From CADEED01 sp035995425 (GTDB lineage Bacteria > Pseudomonadota > Gammaproteobacteria > Steroidobacterales > Steroidobacteraceae): a stretch of 35,212 nt of DNA. The notes beneath the pieces were generated by a model, which saw only the letters and a program-made list of their open reading frames with translations, was not told the DNA's origin and did no database searches. Shown in pieces: positions 7,352 through 16,261 of the stretch (position 1 is its first letter; each line of letters starts with the position of its first letter). A program made the translations under genes and the position numbers. The stretch covers positions 1 through 35,212 of the forward strand of contig DASYKM010000154.1 of the NCBI GenBank assembly GCA_035995425.1, in the 5' to 3' direction.

Positions 7352-8785
7352 ATGAGGCGCGTGTCGATTCCGCTGCTGGCACTTGGCGCGCTGCTGTTCG
7401 CGATCGCACCGCATGCGCAAGCCGCCGATGACGTGCAGCCCTGGTTGACGACGACGGATCGGAGCCATCTGCTCGCGCGCGAAACGGGGCTGTCATTCGC
7501 CAGGCGCGCGACGCTTGCGACACGCATCGATGTCGAACCGGATCGCCGCTACCAGTCGATCGTCGGCTTCGGTGCGGCGGTCACCGACGCGAGCGCGTGG
7601 CTCATCCAGACACGGCTCAACGACGAGCAGCGCGCCGCGCTTCTCGAGGAGCTCTTCGGCCGCCGTGCCGGAATCGGCTTGAGCTTCACGCGGATCTCGA
7701 TCGGCGCTTCGGATTTCTCGCGCAGTCACTACAGTCTCGATGACACACCCGACGGCAAACCGGATCCGGATCTCACCCACTTCTCCATCGAACCCAATCG
7801 CGCGCACCTGCTGCCGGTGCTGCGCGCGGCACTGGCGATCAACCCCCAGCTTCGCATCGTCGCTTCTCCGTGGAGTCCGCCCGGCTGGATGAAGACCTCG
7901 GGCAGCCTGGTACATGGGCGCCTGCTTGCCGAAGCGCAACCGGCACTCGGGGCCTATCTAGTTCGCTTCAGCGATGCCTACGCCGCGGAGGGCGTGCCGT
8001 TGTACGCACTCACGCTGCAGAACGAACCGGACTTCGATCCGCCGGACTATCCCGGAATGCGGCTCGAAGCCGCCGAGCGGGCGCGCATCATCGGGCAGTT
8101 CCTCGGCCCGACTCTCGCCAAGCGGGTCGCGCCGCCGCTCATCCTCGACTGGGATCACAACTGGGACAAGCCGCAGTCACCGCTCGAGGTACTCGCCTCC
8201 GCCCAGGCGGCACGCTTCATCGCCGGCGTCGCGTGGCACTGTTACGGCGGCAACGTCGCGGCACAAACCCCGGTGCACGCGGCGCATCCGGACAAGGACG
8301 CCTATCTCACCGAGTGCTCGGGCGGCGAATGGGACCCGGATTGGGGCGGTTCGCTGCGCTGGTTCACGCGCGAGCTCATCATCGGCTCGACGCGCGGCTG
8401 GTCGCGCGGCGTCGTGCTCTGGAATCTCGCGCTCGACGAGCAGCACGGGCCGCATGCCGGCGGCTGCGGAAATTGCCGTGGCGTGGTGACGATCGACTCC
8501 GCGACCGGCGCGGTCACGCGCAATGTCGAGTACTACGTGCTCGCGCACGCGAGCCGCTTCGTGCGGCCGGGTGCGCGCCGCATTGCCTCGACTTCCGGGG
8601 TCAATGGTTTGGCGACAGTTGCTTTTCAGAACCCGGACGATTCCCTGGCATTGATCGTGTTGAACGACGCGCAACGACAGCGCCGCTTCTCGGTGCGCTC
8701 GGCCGGCGAGTCTTTCGACTACTCACTACCGGCCGGCGCGGTCGCGACCTTCGTCTGGACGCCGGACTCCGCTCACAAGCGATAG
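7352..8785 (+). CDS. Secreted GH30-family glycoside hydrolase (glucosylceramidase-like)
   Basis: 477 aa. The signal peptide is residues 1-24 (MRRVSIPLLALGALLFAIAP...). The family hallmark GFGAAVTDAS is at about 72-82. The acid/base Glu is E225 in LQNEPDFDPP and the nucleophile is E321 in TECSGGEW. Further conserved elements are SPWSPPGWMKTSG and the C-terminal beta-sandwich. GH30 enzymes of this type hydrolyse beta-1,6-glucans, glucosylceramide or related beta-glycosides; specificity cannot be read from sequence. ATG 7352 is chosen because it starts the signal peptide; the frame is open to 7256 but from a TTG and without export logic. The 3' end overlaps the end of the convergent TonB receptor gene by 13 bp. 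Confidence 0.88.
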   Translation: MRRVSIPLLALGALLFAIAPHAQAADDVQPWLTTTDRSHLLARETGLSFARRATLATRIDVEPDRRYQSIVGFGAAVTDASAWLIQTRLNDEQRAALLEELFGRRAGIGLSFTRISIGASDFSRSHYSLDDTPDGKPDPDLTHFSIEPNRAHLLPVLRAALAINPQLRIVASPWSPPGWMKTSGSLVHGRLLAEAQPALGAYLVRFSDAYAAEGVPLYALTLQNEPDFDPPDYPGMRLEAAERARIIGQFLGPTLAKRVAPPLILDWDHNWDKPQSPLEVLASAQAARFIAGVAWHCYGGNVAAQTPVHAAHPDKDAYLTECSGGEWDPDWGGSLRWFTRELIIGSTRGWSRGVVLWNLALDEQHGPHAGGCGNCRGVVTIDSATGAVTRNVEYYVLAHASRFVRPGARRIASTSGVNGLATVAFQNPDDSLALIVLNDAQRQRRFSVRSAGESFDYSLPAGAVATFVWTPDSAHKR

Positions 8786-11517
8786 TTGAACCCGACCAGG
8801 TACTCGCGGCCGTAAGTAGTGAAGCGCTCCGGCAACGTGGCGTTCGGATTCACGCTGCCGACCGACACGCCGACCTCGGTCACATACGGCTCGTCGGTCA
8901 GATTATTGGCCTGTATCAGCAGCGACAGCCCGTTGAGCCGGCCCTCGAACGCATAACCCAGCTGCGCATCGACGATCGACTCGGCGTTGATGGCGCTCGG
9001 CACGTTTTCGCCGAACGTACCGCGCACCGTGGTGACGAACCGGCTGCGATGCCGCTGACTCACACGCGCCGAGAACCCATGGTCCTCGTAATAGACGGTG
9101 ACGTTGGTAACGCGGCCCGAGAGTCCGTCGAGCGGCTTGGCCGGGTTGTTTTCTTCATGCAGTGAACTGCGCGTATCGGAGCCATTGAACTGCAGGCCGA
9201 ATCCGTCGAGGGTCGGCGTGAACATGCCAAAGTCGAGCGTGAATGCCAGCTCAAACCCGGCGATCAGGCCGGCGTGTCCATTGGCCATCGTGGTGAGAGT
9301 GCCGACACTGGACGTGGGCAGGTTGATGGTGCCGTCGGGAACCGGAAAGCCCGTGAAGTCGTAGTCGATGTCCTGTGAATAAACGAAGTTCTTCAGATCC
9401 TTGTAGAAGTACGCCACCGACAGATAGCTGCGCTTGCCGAAGTATTTCTCGATCGAGAGGTCGTAGGCATTTGCGCGCCACGGCTCGAGGCCGGGATTGC
9501 CTCCACTCGCGCTCCAGCTATAGGGCGGAGTCGTCGCCACGCCGATGCCGCTGAATCCGGCGCGCATGTCTTCCACGTTCGGTCGCGCCAGCGTCTTGGC
9601 GACGCCGAGACGTGCGTACGTGTCGGCTGGCAGGTCGAGGATCAGGTTGAGGCTGGGCAGCACGTCGGTGTATTTCTTGCCGCCGCTGATCGGAACGGTC
9701 GCCGTACCATCCCAGGCCTCACCGTTCGAAGTCTGGTCGGCGCGCACCACCTGCAAGCCGATGTTTCCGTGGATGGGAAAATGCGTGTCGAACTTGAGGC
9801 CGAGCTTCGCGTACCCGGTGGTGACCTTCTCGTTCACGTTCCAGATGCGTCCCGGCGCCTGGTCGAGCGCCGCCGGGTTCACGTCGTAGTACGTCGCGAG
9901 CACGTCGTTGAAGTCAAAGCTGATGACATTACCCGGTATGCCACCGAACCTGAGCGACGTCGGGGCAATCAGCATGCTCTGCGGCAACGTCACCGGAGTC
10001 CGGCCGTTCTTGAGGTTGTAATAGACCTCCGACCGGTTCATGTCCTTGGTGCGATCGGCGTAGTTAGCTCCCACTTCGAAGCTGCTGATCACGCCCTCGA
10101 ACTCGCGCGACACCCCGAGGCGCGCGGACTTGAGTGTGTCCTCGACCTTGGGAAACTGGCTGCGGCCGTCGCGGCCCCAGTTCGCGGGGTCCAGCAGCTG
10201 CACCGCGCCCGGGTTGCCGAAATCAACCGACGGGACGAGGCTGGTCCGCCCCTCGCCCGTGGCAATGTCGAGGTCGGCGAGCGAAACGGTTCCCGGCACA
10301 CCGGCCTGCAGCTCGGCATTCTGCTCGTCGCGCTTCGCCTGTGAGTAGCTCAAGTCGGCGACGGCAGTCCAGCTGCCGAGGGCCAACTGGGCGTTCCAGC
10401 CGGCCGCCCTGATGTCGTCCTGTCGCTTGTTGAGCGAAGTGAGCGCGACCGGATGCAGACCATCGATGGTGCCGCCTGTGACGATGGTGTCGCCGTTCAG
10501 ATTGGTCGTCGAAAAATCGCTGTAGCTAGCCCCACCCCAGGTGTCCATGCCGGACATCAGCGTGCGGCGGATTTCGTCCTGGTCGAATTTCGAGAAGTAC
10601 AGATCGAGCGTGCTGCGGAGATTGTCGGTGGGCTTCCACTCGAGCACCGCCATGGCACCGGTGCGTCTCTGCTCCGTCGAAGCGGCGCCCGCTTCGAATC
10701 CTTGCAGTGCGATGGACCCCGAGGGCGTTCCGGCGAGTGGTGAATTCCAGCCTGGCGCGCCCGTGTCCGCCCACCACCAGGACTTGTAGTGCTCTTCCTG
10801 GTTCGGCTGATCCAGATAGGCGAATCCGACGGCGATACCGAAAGTGCCATCGGCAAACTGGTCGACGTACGAGGCGCTGTAGCGGCCGCCGCGATCGTCA
10901 CTGTCCGCGTTGAGCGAGCCATTCGAATTCTTGTCGAAACGACCGTTCAATGCGATCTGCCGTTCACTGAACTCCAGCGGCCGGATCGTTTGCATGTTCA
11001 AGGTGCCGGACAGCCCCTGCCCGACCAGCCCGGCATCGGGCGTCTTGTAGACGGTCGCGGAGTTGATGAGCTCGGAGGGGAACTGATCCAGCTCGACCGA
11101 ACGATTGTCGCCGGTGCTGACGATCTCGCGACCGTTGAGCAGCGTTGCGCCATATCGCGGGCCGAGGCCGCGAATCGAAATCACCTGCGCCCGGCCGTTG
11201 ACGCGCTGCGCCGCGAGGCCGGGCAGCCGCGCGATCGACTCGGCAATGCTGGTATCCGGTAGTTTGCCGATGTCCTCGGCGGTTATGGATTCGACGATCG
11301 AATCGGAGTTTTTCTTCACGGCAATCGAGTTCTCGATCCCGCGACGGATGCCGGAGACGACGATTTCGTCGAGCGCATCGCTGCCGGCTTCCTGGGCGCG
11401 TGCCGCGCCGGGAGCGCTGCCGAGAACCGCGGCGACCGCCGCCGCCACCGTGTTGACCGCCGCAAAACGGGACCGAAGCCGCGACGTGCGGCCGCTGAGA
11501 CCGGAACGGATTTTCAT
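8773..11517 (-). CDS. TonB-dependent outer-membrane receptor
   Basis: 914 aa. A long signal peptide (1-42, ending ARAQ) is followed by a TonB-box-like DEIVVSG at about 50 and a plug domain (about 60-180) with ITAEDIGKLPDTSIAESIARLPG and ISIRGLGPRYGATLLNGRE. A 22-strand beta-barrel follows, ending in YLVGFNYRL. The pattern matches the Xanthomonas/Caulobacter-type receptors that import oligosaccharides rather than siderophores. With GH30 downstream and GH29 upstream, its cargo is probably a glycan fragment. GAGGGG six bases before the ATG gives a good ribosome-binding site, and a strong sigma70-type promoter lies about 100 bp upstream, so it is transcribed on its own. Confidence 0.93.
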   Translation of the reverse strand: MKIRSGLSGRTSRLRSRFAAVNTVAAAVAAVLGSAPGAARAQEAGSDALDEIVVSGIRRGIENSIAVKKNSDSIVESITAEDIGKLPDTSIAESIARLPGLAAQRVNGRAQVISIRGLGPRYGATLLNGREIVSTGDNRSVELDQFPSELINSATVYKTPDAGLVGQGLSGTLNMQTIRPLEFSERQIALNGRFDKNSNGSLNADSDDRGGRYSASYVDQFADGTFGIAVGFAYLDQPNQEEHYKSWWWADTGAPGWNSPLAGTPSGSIALQGFEAGAASTEQRRTGAMAVLEWKPTDNLRSTLDLYFSKFDQDEIRRTLMSGMDTWGGASYSDFSTTNLNGDTIVTGGTIDGLHPVALTSLNKRQDDIRAAGWNAQLALGSWTAVADLSYSQAKRDEQNAELQAGVPGTVSLADLDIATGEGRTSLVPSVDFGNPGAVQLLDPANWGRDGRSQFPKVEDTLKSARLGVSREFEGVISSFEVGANYADRTKDMNRSEVYYNLKNGRTPVTLPQSMLIAPTSLRFGGIPGNVISFDFNDVLATYYDVNPAALDQAPGRIWNVNEKVTTGYAKLGLKFDTHFPIHGNIGLQVVRADQTSNGEAWDGTATVPISGGKKYTDVLPSLNLILDLPADTYARLGVAKTLARPNVEDMRAGFSGIGVATTPPYSWSASGGNPGLEPWRANAYDLSIEKYFGKRSYLSVAYFYKDLKNFVYSQDIDYDFTGFPVPDGTINLPTSSVGTLTTMANGHAGLIAGFELAFTLDFGMFTPTLDGFGLQFNGSDTRSSLHEENNPAKPLDGLSGRVTNVTVYYEDHGFSARVSQRHRSRFVTTVRGTFGENVPSAINAESIVDAQLGYAFEGRLNGLSLLIQANNLTDEPYVTEVGVSVGSVNPNATLPERFTTYGREYLVGFNYRL

Positions 11518-11613
11518 TTTGTTCCCCTCAATCGCTGATTGGTTTTCGTTTCCGCGCCACGGACATCTGAAATGTCGTGCGCTTTCACGCGGCTTTTCGC
11601 CGTGCTCTTCGCG

Positions 11614-11642
11614 AATCTAGGAGCGCGATCCAGACGTGTCAA
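11614..11642 (-). promoter_or_regulatory. Sigma70-type promoter of TonB receptor gene
   Basis: On the minus strand TTGACA (11642-11637), a 17-bp spacer and TAGATT (11619-11614). The -35 is perfect and the -10 matches four of six. It gives a leader of roughly 90 nt before the receptor ATG. Upstream, at 11696-11709, AACCT-N4-AGGTT is a short inverted repeat that might bind a regulator. The rest of 11643-11746 holds nothing recognisable. Confidence 0.65.
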
Positions 11643-11746
11643 TCAACCGGCCATCGGCGGTTGTGCGACAGCAACACTATCGATGGTCGAGCGCTAACCT
11701 CTGAAGGTTTTCTCCTACAAACGTGTCGACCCGGTACCGCGATCAC

Positions 11747-13243
11747 TCAGGGAAGAATGTCGCCCTCGATCCGGAATACTCGCGGGCCCGCGAACGGCAA
11801 TTCGCCGTCCTCGATCGTCGGCACGGTGATGACGACATCTCTGGACGACTGCCGCCAGGCGATGTCGCCGTGATGCGAGCCGAGCAGACTCACCCGCGCT
11901 CCCTTGCCGACGCGCAAGTCGTGCACGGTCAGCTTGCCCGAGGGATAAAGCGGCAGGATCGCGTAGAGAGTGCCGCCCTTGCGTGTGAACAGGATTTCCT
12001 TGCGGGCCTCACCCGACGCCGGGTGCAACGTGAGTGTCTCGACGTCGTACCGCGCACGGTAGTTAGTTGACGTGTCCACTTCCTGCCTTCGCCCGGCAGT
12101 CCACTGCGCCCCGTCGCGAAAAGTGCGCGTGCCGTAGATCGCCTCACCATTGTATTTCAGCCACTCCCCGAGATACGCCAGCCGATCCTGCATGATGACG
12201 GGAATGCGCCCATCCGCAGTCGGTCCGACATTGAGCAACAGGTTGCCGCCGCGGCTCACCGTGTCGATGAGCGTCAACAGCAGCCGCGGCGCGCTCGCGT
12301 AATCGGCCAGGTCTTCGTTGCGGTTGAAGCCGTAGGAATGGCCGAGGCCGCGATTCTCCTCCCACGCGTGACTCGCGCCCGGCAGACCCGCGCCGTACTC
12401 GGTGGTGTAGTAGCCGCCGTGCCGATGCCGCGTCTCGCGACCCCAACGATCATTGACCACCACGTGTTGCGCGACCGGGCTGTCGTTGAACAACCATGCC
12501 AATAGTTCGGGCGCCCGCCATTTGTCGGACGGCAGCCCCCACTCGCCATCGGAGAATATGATGGACGGCGAGTAACGCGTGACCAGATCCTTGAATTGCG
12601 GAAACAGGTGGCCTTCGACGTAGGCATCCGTGTCTCCGGACAGCCAGCGCGGGTTGAACCACTCGTACAGCGAAAAATAGAAGCCCATCTCGAGGTTACG
12701 GCGCCGCACCGCGGCGGCGAGCTCGCCGACGAGATCACGTCGAGGCCCGACATCGACTGCATTCCACGGGCGACCCCAGCTGGCATTGGCTTCGCGCGAC
12801 GGCCACAACGCGAAGCCGTCGTGGTGCTTCGAGACCATCACCACGTATTTCGCGCCCGATCGCTGGAAGATGTCCGCCCACTGGTCGGCATCGAACATCT
12901 CGGCCGTGAATTTCGGCGCGAAGTCCTGGTAGTCGAAGTTCTTGCCGTAGACGCGGTCGTGAAACGCGCGCGTTTCGCGCCGGATTCTCGCCTCGTTGGG
13001 CGAGGAGTCGGGATTTCCCGGGTTACGGAGACGCTCCCAGTACCACTCGGCGTACTCGCCCTTCGGCGCAAAAGCCGGCACCGAATAAACGCCCCAGTGA
13101 ATGAAGATGCCGAATTTCGCGTCGCCCCACCAGGCCGGCGTCGGGCGAGCGTCGACCGATTCCCAGGTTGGCTCGAATCGTTGCGCCTGTGCCGCCGACG
13201 CGAAGATCAGGGCCAGGGAAGCGAGCGCGAATTTTTGCAGCAT
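11747..13243 (-). CDS. Secreted GH29 alpha-L-fucosidase
   Basis: 498 aa. Signal peptide 1-20 (MLQKFALASLALIFASAAQA). GH29 hallmarks follow in order: WWGDAKFGIFIHWGVYSVPA, KHHDGFALWPS, the nucleophile region SIIFSDGEWG with Asp232, and GGNLLLNVGPTADGRIP. The enzyme removes terminal alpha-L-fucose, probably in the periplasm. The frame is open to 13348, but that overlaps the upstream mutarotase; ATG 13243 begins a clean signal peptide. GTG 13258 is an alternative because it overlaps the mutarotase stop as GTGA. It probably forms an operon with the mutarotase. A C-terminal beta-sandwich (about 400-498) is usual for the family. Linkage specificity is not readable from sequence. Confidence 0.92.
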   Translation of the reverse strand: MLQKFALASLALIFASAAQAQRFEPTWESVDARPTPAWWGDAKFGIFIHWGVYSVPAFAPKGEYAEWYWERLRNPGNPDSSPNEARIRRETRAFHDRVYGKNFDYQDFAPKFTAEMFDADQWADIFQRSGAKYVVMVSKHHDGFALWPSREANASWGRPWNAVDVGPRRDLVGELAAAVRRRNLEMGFYFSLYEWFNPRWLSGDTDAYVEGHLFPQFKDLVTRYSPSIIFSDGEWGLPSDKWRAPELLAWLFNDSPVAQHVVVNDRWGRETRHRHGGYYTTEYGAGLPGASHAWEENRGLGHSYGFNRNEDLADYASAPRLLLTLIDTVSRGGNLLLNVGPTADGRIPVIMQDRLAYLGEWLKYNGEAIYGTRTFRDGAQWTAGRRQEVDTSTNYRARYDVETLTLHPASGEARKEILFTRKGGTLYAILPLYPSGKLTVHDLRVGKGARVSLLGSHHGDIAWRQSSRDVVITVPTIEDGELPFAGPRVFRIEGDILP

Positions 13244-13254
13244 GACCTGGACGC

Positions 13255-13578
13255 TCACGCGAGATGGAACACTTCGGTCATGCCCGACCACCACTCTCCT
13301 GCCCCGGCGGTGGGCCACCTCTCCTGCATGGGCTCCATGAGCGCCCACCAGCGCTGCGTCGCCGGATCCGCCGCCATGGCGCGCATGTCGGCGGCGAAGT
13401 CGTCACCCACATACTCGAAATACGCGAACAGGATGCCGTCGCGCAGATAGATGGAGTAGTTGCGGATGTTCGAGCGGCGGATCTGCTGCAGCACTTCCGG
13501 CCATACCTGCGAGTGGTGATGGACGTAGTCGTCGCGGTGTTCGGGGCGGAGTTTCAGGACCTGACCGTAGCGTTTCAT
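13255..13578 (-). CDS. L-rhamnose mutarotase (RhaM/DUF718) family protein, possibly for L-fucose
   Basis: 107 aa, the usual family length. Typical features are MKRYGQVLKL, the His-rich YVHHHSQVWPEVLQQIRR, NYSIYLRDGILFAYFEY and a C-terminal WWALMEPMQ. Members interconvert alpha and beta anomers of 6-deoxysugars in the cytoplasm. The gene is directly upstream of, and may be translationally coupled with, the alpha-L-fucosidase gene, so L-fucose is a more likely substrate here than L-rhamnose. From memory, relatives in Xanthomonas are placed in L-fucose catabolism. The rest of an L-fucose pathway (dehydrogenase, dehydratase) is not in this window. Confidence 0.87.
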   Translation of the reverse strand: MKRYGQVLKLRPEHRDDYVHHHSQVWPEVLQQIRRSNIRNYSIYLRDGILFAYFEYVGDDFAADMRAMAADPATQRWWALMEPMQERWPTAGAGEWWSGMTEVFHLA

Positions 13579-13699
13579 TGCGCGAGCTTAAGCCGGCCAC
13601 GTCGAATACCGCGATATGATTCTACCGCCCGCCGCTCAAAAATGAACTTCCCATTTCGATGGAGGAAACGCCTGCGCCCGATCTGTAGGGTGCGCGCCC

Positions 13700-14944
13700 A
13701 TGAACACACCTACCCCTTCGGTTTCCATGCAGTTCTCCGGCTACCAGAAAGTGGTGGTCGGCATGCTGGCCTTCCTGCAGTTCGCCGTCATTCTCGACTT
13801 CATGCTGATATCGCCGCTCGGCGCCGTCATCATGCCGGCGCTGTCGGTCACGCCGGCACAATTCGGCACGGTCGTGTCGGCCTACGCGTTCGCCGCCGGC
13901 ATCTCGGGCCTGCTCACCGCGGGATTCGCCGACCGCTTCGACCGGAAGAAGCTCCTGCTCTTCTTCTATACCGGCTTCATCGCCGGCACTGCCTGGTGCG
14001 GCGTCGCGCAGAGTTTCGAATCGCTGCTGCTGGCGCGCATCGTCACCGGATTGTTCGGCGGCGTCATCGGCTCCGTCGTGCTCGCCATCGCGACCGACCT
14101 GTTCGCGCCGCAGATGCGTGGCCGCGTGATGGGGTTCATCCAGACGGCATTCGCCGCCAGCCAGATCCTCGGCCTTCCCATCGGCATCTATCTATCGGCG
14201 CGCTGGAACTGGCACGTGCCGTTCCTCGCGCTGGTGGTGCTTGGCCTGGTGGGCGGATTGCTCATCGCCGTATACATGAAGCCGGTCGCCGATCACCTGA
14301 AAGTGCCGCAGGAACACAGCGCCTTCAAACACCTGTTGAATACAGTCGCCGAACCGCGCTACCTGTTGTCGTTCGTCTCGGTGCTGTTCCTGGCAACCGG
14401 CGGCTTCATGCTGATGCCGTTCAGCAGCGCCTTCACGGTGAACAACCTCGGTATCTCGCTGCACGACCTGCCCATCATCTATCTGGTGACGGGAATCGCG
14501 ACGATTTTCGTGGGTCCGCTCGTGGGCAAGGCTGCCGACGCATTCGGCAAGCTGCGCGTGTTCTTCATCGGAACCTCACTGACCATCGTCATGGTGCTGA
14601 TCTACACGCACCTGAGCTCCTCCACGCTGGTCATCGTGACCTTGATCAACGTCGTGCTGTTCATCGGCATCTTCTCGCGCATGATTCCGTTCCAGGCGCT
14701 GATGTCACAGGTCCCCGCGCAAACGCAGCGCGGTTCGTTCAACGCGATCAATGCGTCCATTTCGCAGCTCGCGGGCGGCCTGGCGTCCTTCGTCGCCGGT
14801 CACATCGTGCGGCAAGGGGCCGATGGCAGGCTCCAGCATTACGAGGTTGCCGGCTATGTCGTCGTCGCGACGTCATTGCTGGCCTGCTTCCTGATGTGGC
14901 GCATCCAGCGCGGAGTCACGGCGATCGCGACGGCGCCTGCGTGA
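13700..14944 (+). CDS. Major facilitator superfamily transporter
   Basis: 414 aa with about 12 hydrophobic segments. Between TM2 and TM3 it has the MFS motif A as GFADRFDRKKLL (about 74-85). The short N-terminus, loops and overall look resemble the AraJ/drug:H+ antiporter branch rather than a sugar symporter of the MFS sugar-porter family; it could export or import a small solute. It is divergent from the mutarotase-fucosidase pair with 121 bp between, so a role with those sugars is possible. AGGG lies about ten bases upstream of the ATG. Its TGA and the stop of the convergent DedA gene together form a small palindrome, TGAGGCACCTCA (14942-14953). Confidence 0.85.
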   Translation: MNTPTPSVSMQFSGYQKVVVGMLAFLQFAVILDFMLISPLGAVIMPALSVTPAQFGTVVSAYAFAAGISGLLTAGFADRFDRKKLLLFFYTGFIAGTAWCGVAQSFESLLLARIVTGLFGGVIGSVVLAIATDLFAPQMRGRVMGFIQTAFAASQILGLPIGIYLSARWNWHVPFLALVVLGLVGGLLIAVYMKPVADHLKVPQEHSAFKHLLNTVAEPRYLLSFVSVLFLATGGFMLMPFSSAFTVNNLGISLHDLPIIYLVTGIATIFVGPLVGKAADAFGKLRVFFIGTSLTIVMVLIYTHLSSSTLVIVTLINVVLFIGIFSRMIPFQALMSQVPAQTQRGSFNAINASISQLAGGLASFVAGHIVRQGADGRLQHYEVAGYVVVATSLLACFLMWRIQRGVTAIATAPA

Positions 14945-14950
14945 GGCACC

Positions 14951-15898
14951 TCATTCGCCGGGCAGCTCATCAAGAATCACCGTACGCCCGCCAAGCTTCC
15001 AGGCGTCGAATCCGCCGGCGAGCGGCCTCGCCTTTGCGTAACCCTTCTCCTTGAGGCGTCGCGCCGCGACCGCGGCGCTGACGTCGTTAGGACAATCGCA
15101 ATAAACCACGATTTCCGACAGGGCATCGAGCTGCAGCGTTTCGATATCCATGGCGGAAATGCTTCCCGGAATCCACCCTATGCGCGCGCGGCGTTCCGCC
15201 GCACGCACATCGAGGATCGTGAGCGCAATTTGCTGCCGCATGAGTGCTTCCAGCTCATCGGGCGTAAGCCGCGCCATCTGCAGCTGCATCAGAAACCGGC
15301 GGCGGTTGCGCCACTTGATGGCGATGAACAGCACGAGTGACAGCGCGAACAGCAGGAGCGCGTAGCTTCCGAGCTGCTCCAGGGCTAACAGCACGTCACC
15401 GACCGCGTCGTGAAAAATCGCGCCGAGCGCGACTGCTCCGGCCGCCCACAGTGTCGCGCCGATCCCGTCATAGATGATGAATCGCACGACGTTGATACGT
15501 GACTCGCCTGCCAGCGTCGTGGCCACCGCCGCGAGCCCCGGAACGTATTTCGCGAAGATGAGCGACTTCGCGCCCCAGCGGCCGTAAACCTTTCGTGTGG
15601 CGCCCACGCACGAATCAGGCGACAGCGAGATCTTGCACATCAGCCGGATCATCGCTGCCCCGAATCGCCGGCCGCACAGGTACCACAGCACGTCCGCCAC
15701 CACCGCCGCGAGGATCGCGACGAACAGGATTTTTGCAATCGATCCTCCGCGCTCGAATGCGAGGGCAGTCGTCACGACGATCGGTGGATAGGCAGGGGTT
15801 GGCAGACCGCCCTGGTCGAGCAGAACGCAGACGAACACGACCCACAAACCGTAGATTTCGATGAACCGCAGCAAGGCTTCCATCGGCGCATTGTGCAC
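14951..15898 (-). CDS. DedA-family membrane protein fused to rhodanese domain
   Basis: 315 aa. Residues 1-200 are a DedA/SNARE-associated membrane domain with conserved GxPxP (GGLPTPAYP), the FGRR-like CGRRFG and the FAKYVPG.....AG segment. Residues about 215-310 form a rhodanese domain with the active-site loop VVYCDCPNDVSAAVAA, where C267 is the likely persulfide cysteine. The rhodanese part is expected in the cytoplasm. DedA proteins are flippases or transporters of lipid carriers and support envelope homeostasis; the fusion suggests a sulfur-transfer or redox link whose meaning is not established. The start is GTG 15898; ATG 15883 is a shorter option. A GCAGGTG-N10-CACCTGC inverted repeat lies about 70 bp upstream. 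Confidence 0.88.
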   Translation of the reverse strand: MHNAPMEALLRFIEIYGLWVVFVCVLLDQGGLPTPAYPPIVVTTALAFERGGSIAKILFVAILAAVVADVLWYLCGRRFGAAMIRLMCKISLSPDSCVGATRKVYGRWGAKSLIFAKYVPGLAAVATTLAGESRINVVRFIIYDGIGATLWAAGAVALGAIFHDAVGDVLLALEQLGSYALLLFALSLVLFIAIKWRNRRRFLMQLQMARLTPDELEALMRQQIALTILDVRAAERRARIGWIPGSISAMDIETLQLDALSEIVVYCDCPNDVSAAVAARRLKEKGYAKARPLAGGFDAWKLGGRTVILDELPGE

Positions 15899-15963
15899 CT
15901 GACCGAATGCGACGGCGTACAGCCGAAGGTGCCTCCCTCCTTTGGGCTAGGTGCGACTGCATC

Positions 15964-15987
15964 GCAGGTGCATTGTTGACCACCTGC
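15964..15987. promoter_or_regulatory. Inverted repeat upstream of DedA-rhodanese gene
   Basis: GCAGGTG (15964-15970) and CACCTGC (15981-15987) are perfect 7-bp arms around a 10-base spacer. The spacer and right arm include a plus-strand TTGACC, so the site may be an operator for the minus-strand DedA gene, a plus-strand promoter element for the small frame at 16031, or both. Apart from this and that small frame, 15899-16199 shows nothing else. Confidence 0.35.
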
Positions 15988-16030
15988 CCGGATCCGAAGA
16001 TAGGCGCACCGAAATCTGTTCGAGCCTGCA

Positions 16031-16261
16031 ATGAAGGATTCCGAAACACCATCTGCTTCCATTCCCCAGCACGACTATGGCCTGGCGCTGAAGAACGCCG
16101 TGTCCTGGCTCGGCGACCGGTATCTGCTTGCGGACCCGCTGCCGCGGCGCCGAGACTCGCGAAGGCAGTACAGCTCGTCGAGCGACAGACCCCAGGGCAT
16201 CAGGGATCGAGCGCCGCAGGATTCCACCCATCTGTCCGGGCAAGCACCGATTGGGCATTAA
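16031..16261 (+). CDS. Possible small protein, 76 aa, unknown
   Basis: The first 42 codons (MKDSETPSASIPQHDYGLAL, then KNAVSWLGDRYLLADPLPRR) have codon use and composition like a real gene, with a soluble N-terminus and an amphipathic helix. The remaining codons are less convincing and overlap the 3' end of the convergent pectin methylesterase gene by 62 bp. The ribosome-binding site is weak. It could be a genuine small protein with a drifted C-terminus, a frameshifted remnant, or chance. It fills the only sizeable non-coding stretch between the DedA and pectinesterase genes. Confidence 0.4.
   Translation: MKDSETPSASIPQHDYGLALKNAVSWLGDRYLLADPLPRRRDSRRQYSSSSDRPQGIRDRAPQDSTHLSGQAPIGH

Noticed and set aside
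13264..15054. 596-codon plus-strand frame over the MFS gene
   Set aside because: Low-complexity, Arg/His-rich shadow; the MFS frame has clear membrane segments.
15936..15942. Perfect Shine-Dalgarno AAGGAGG on the minus strand
   Set aside because: No ATG, GTG or TTG follows at a usable distance, and it is too far from the DedA start at 15898.
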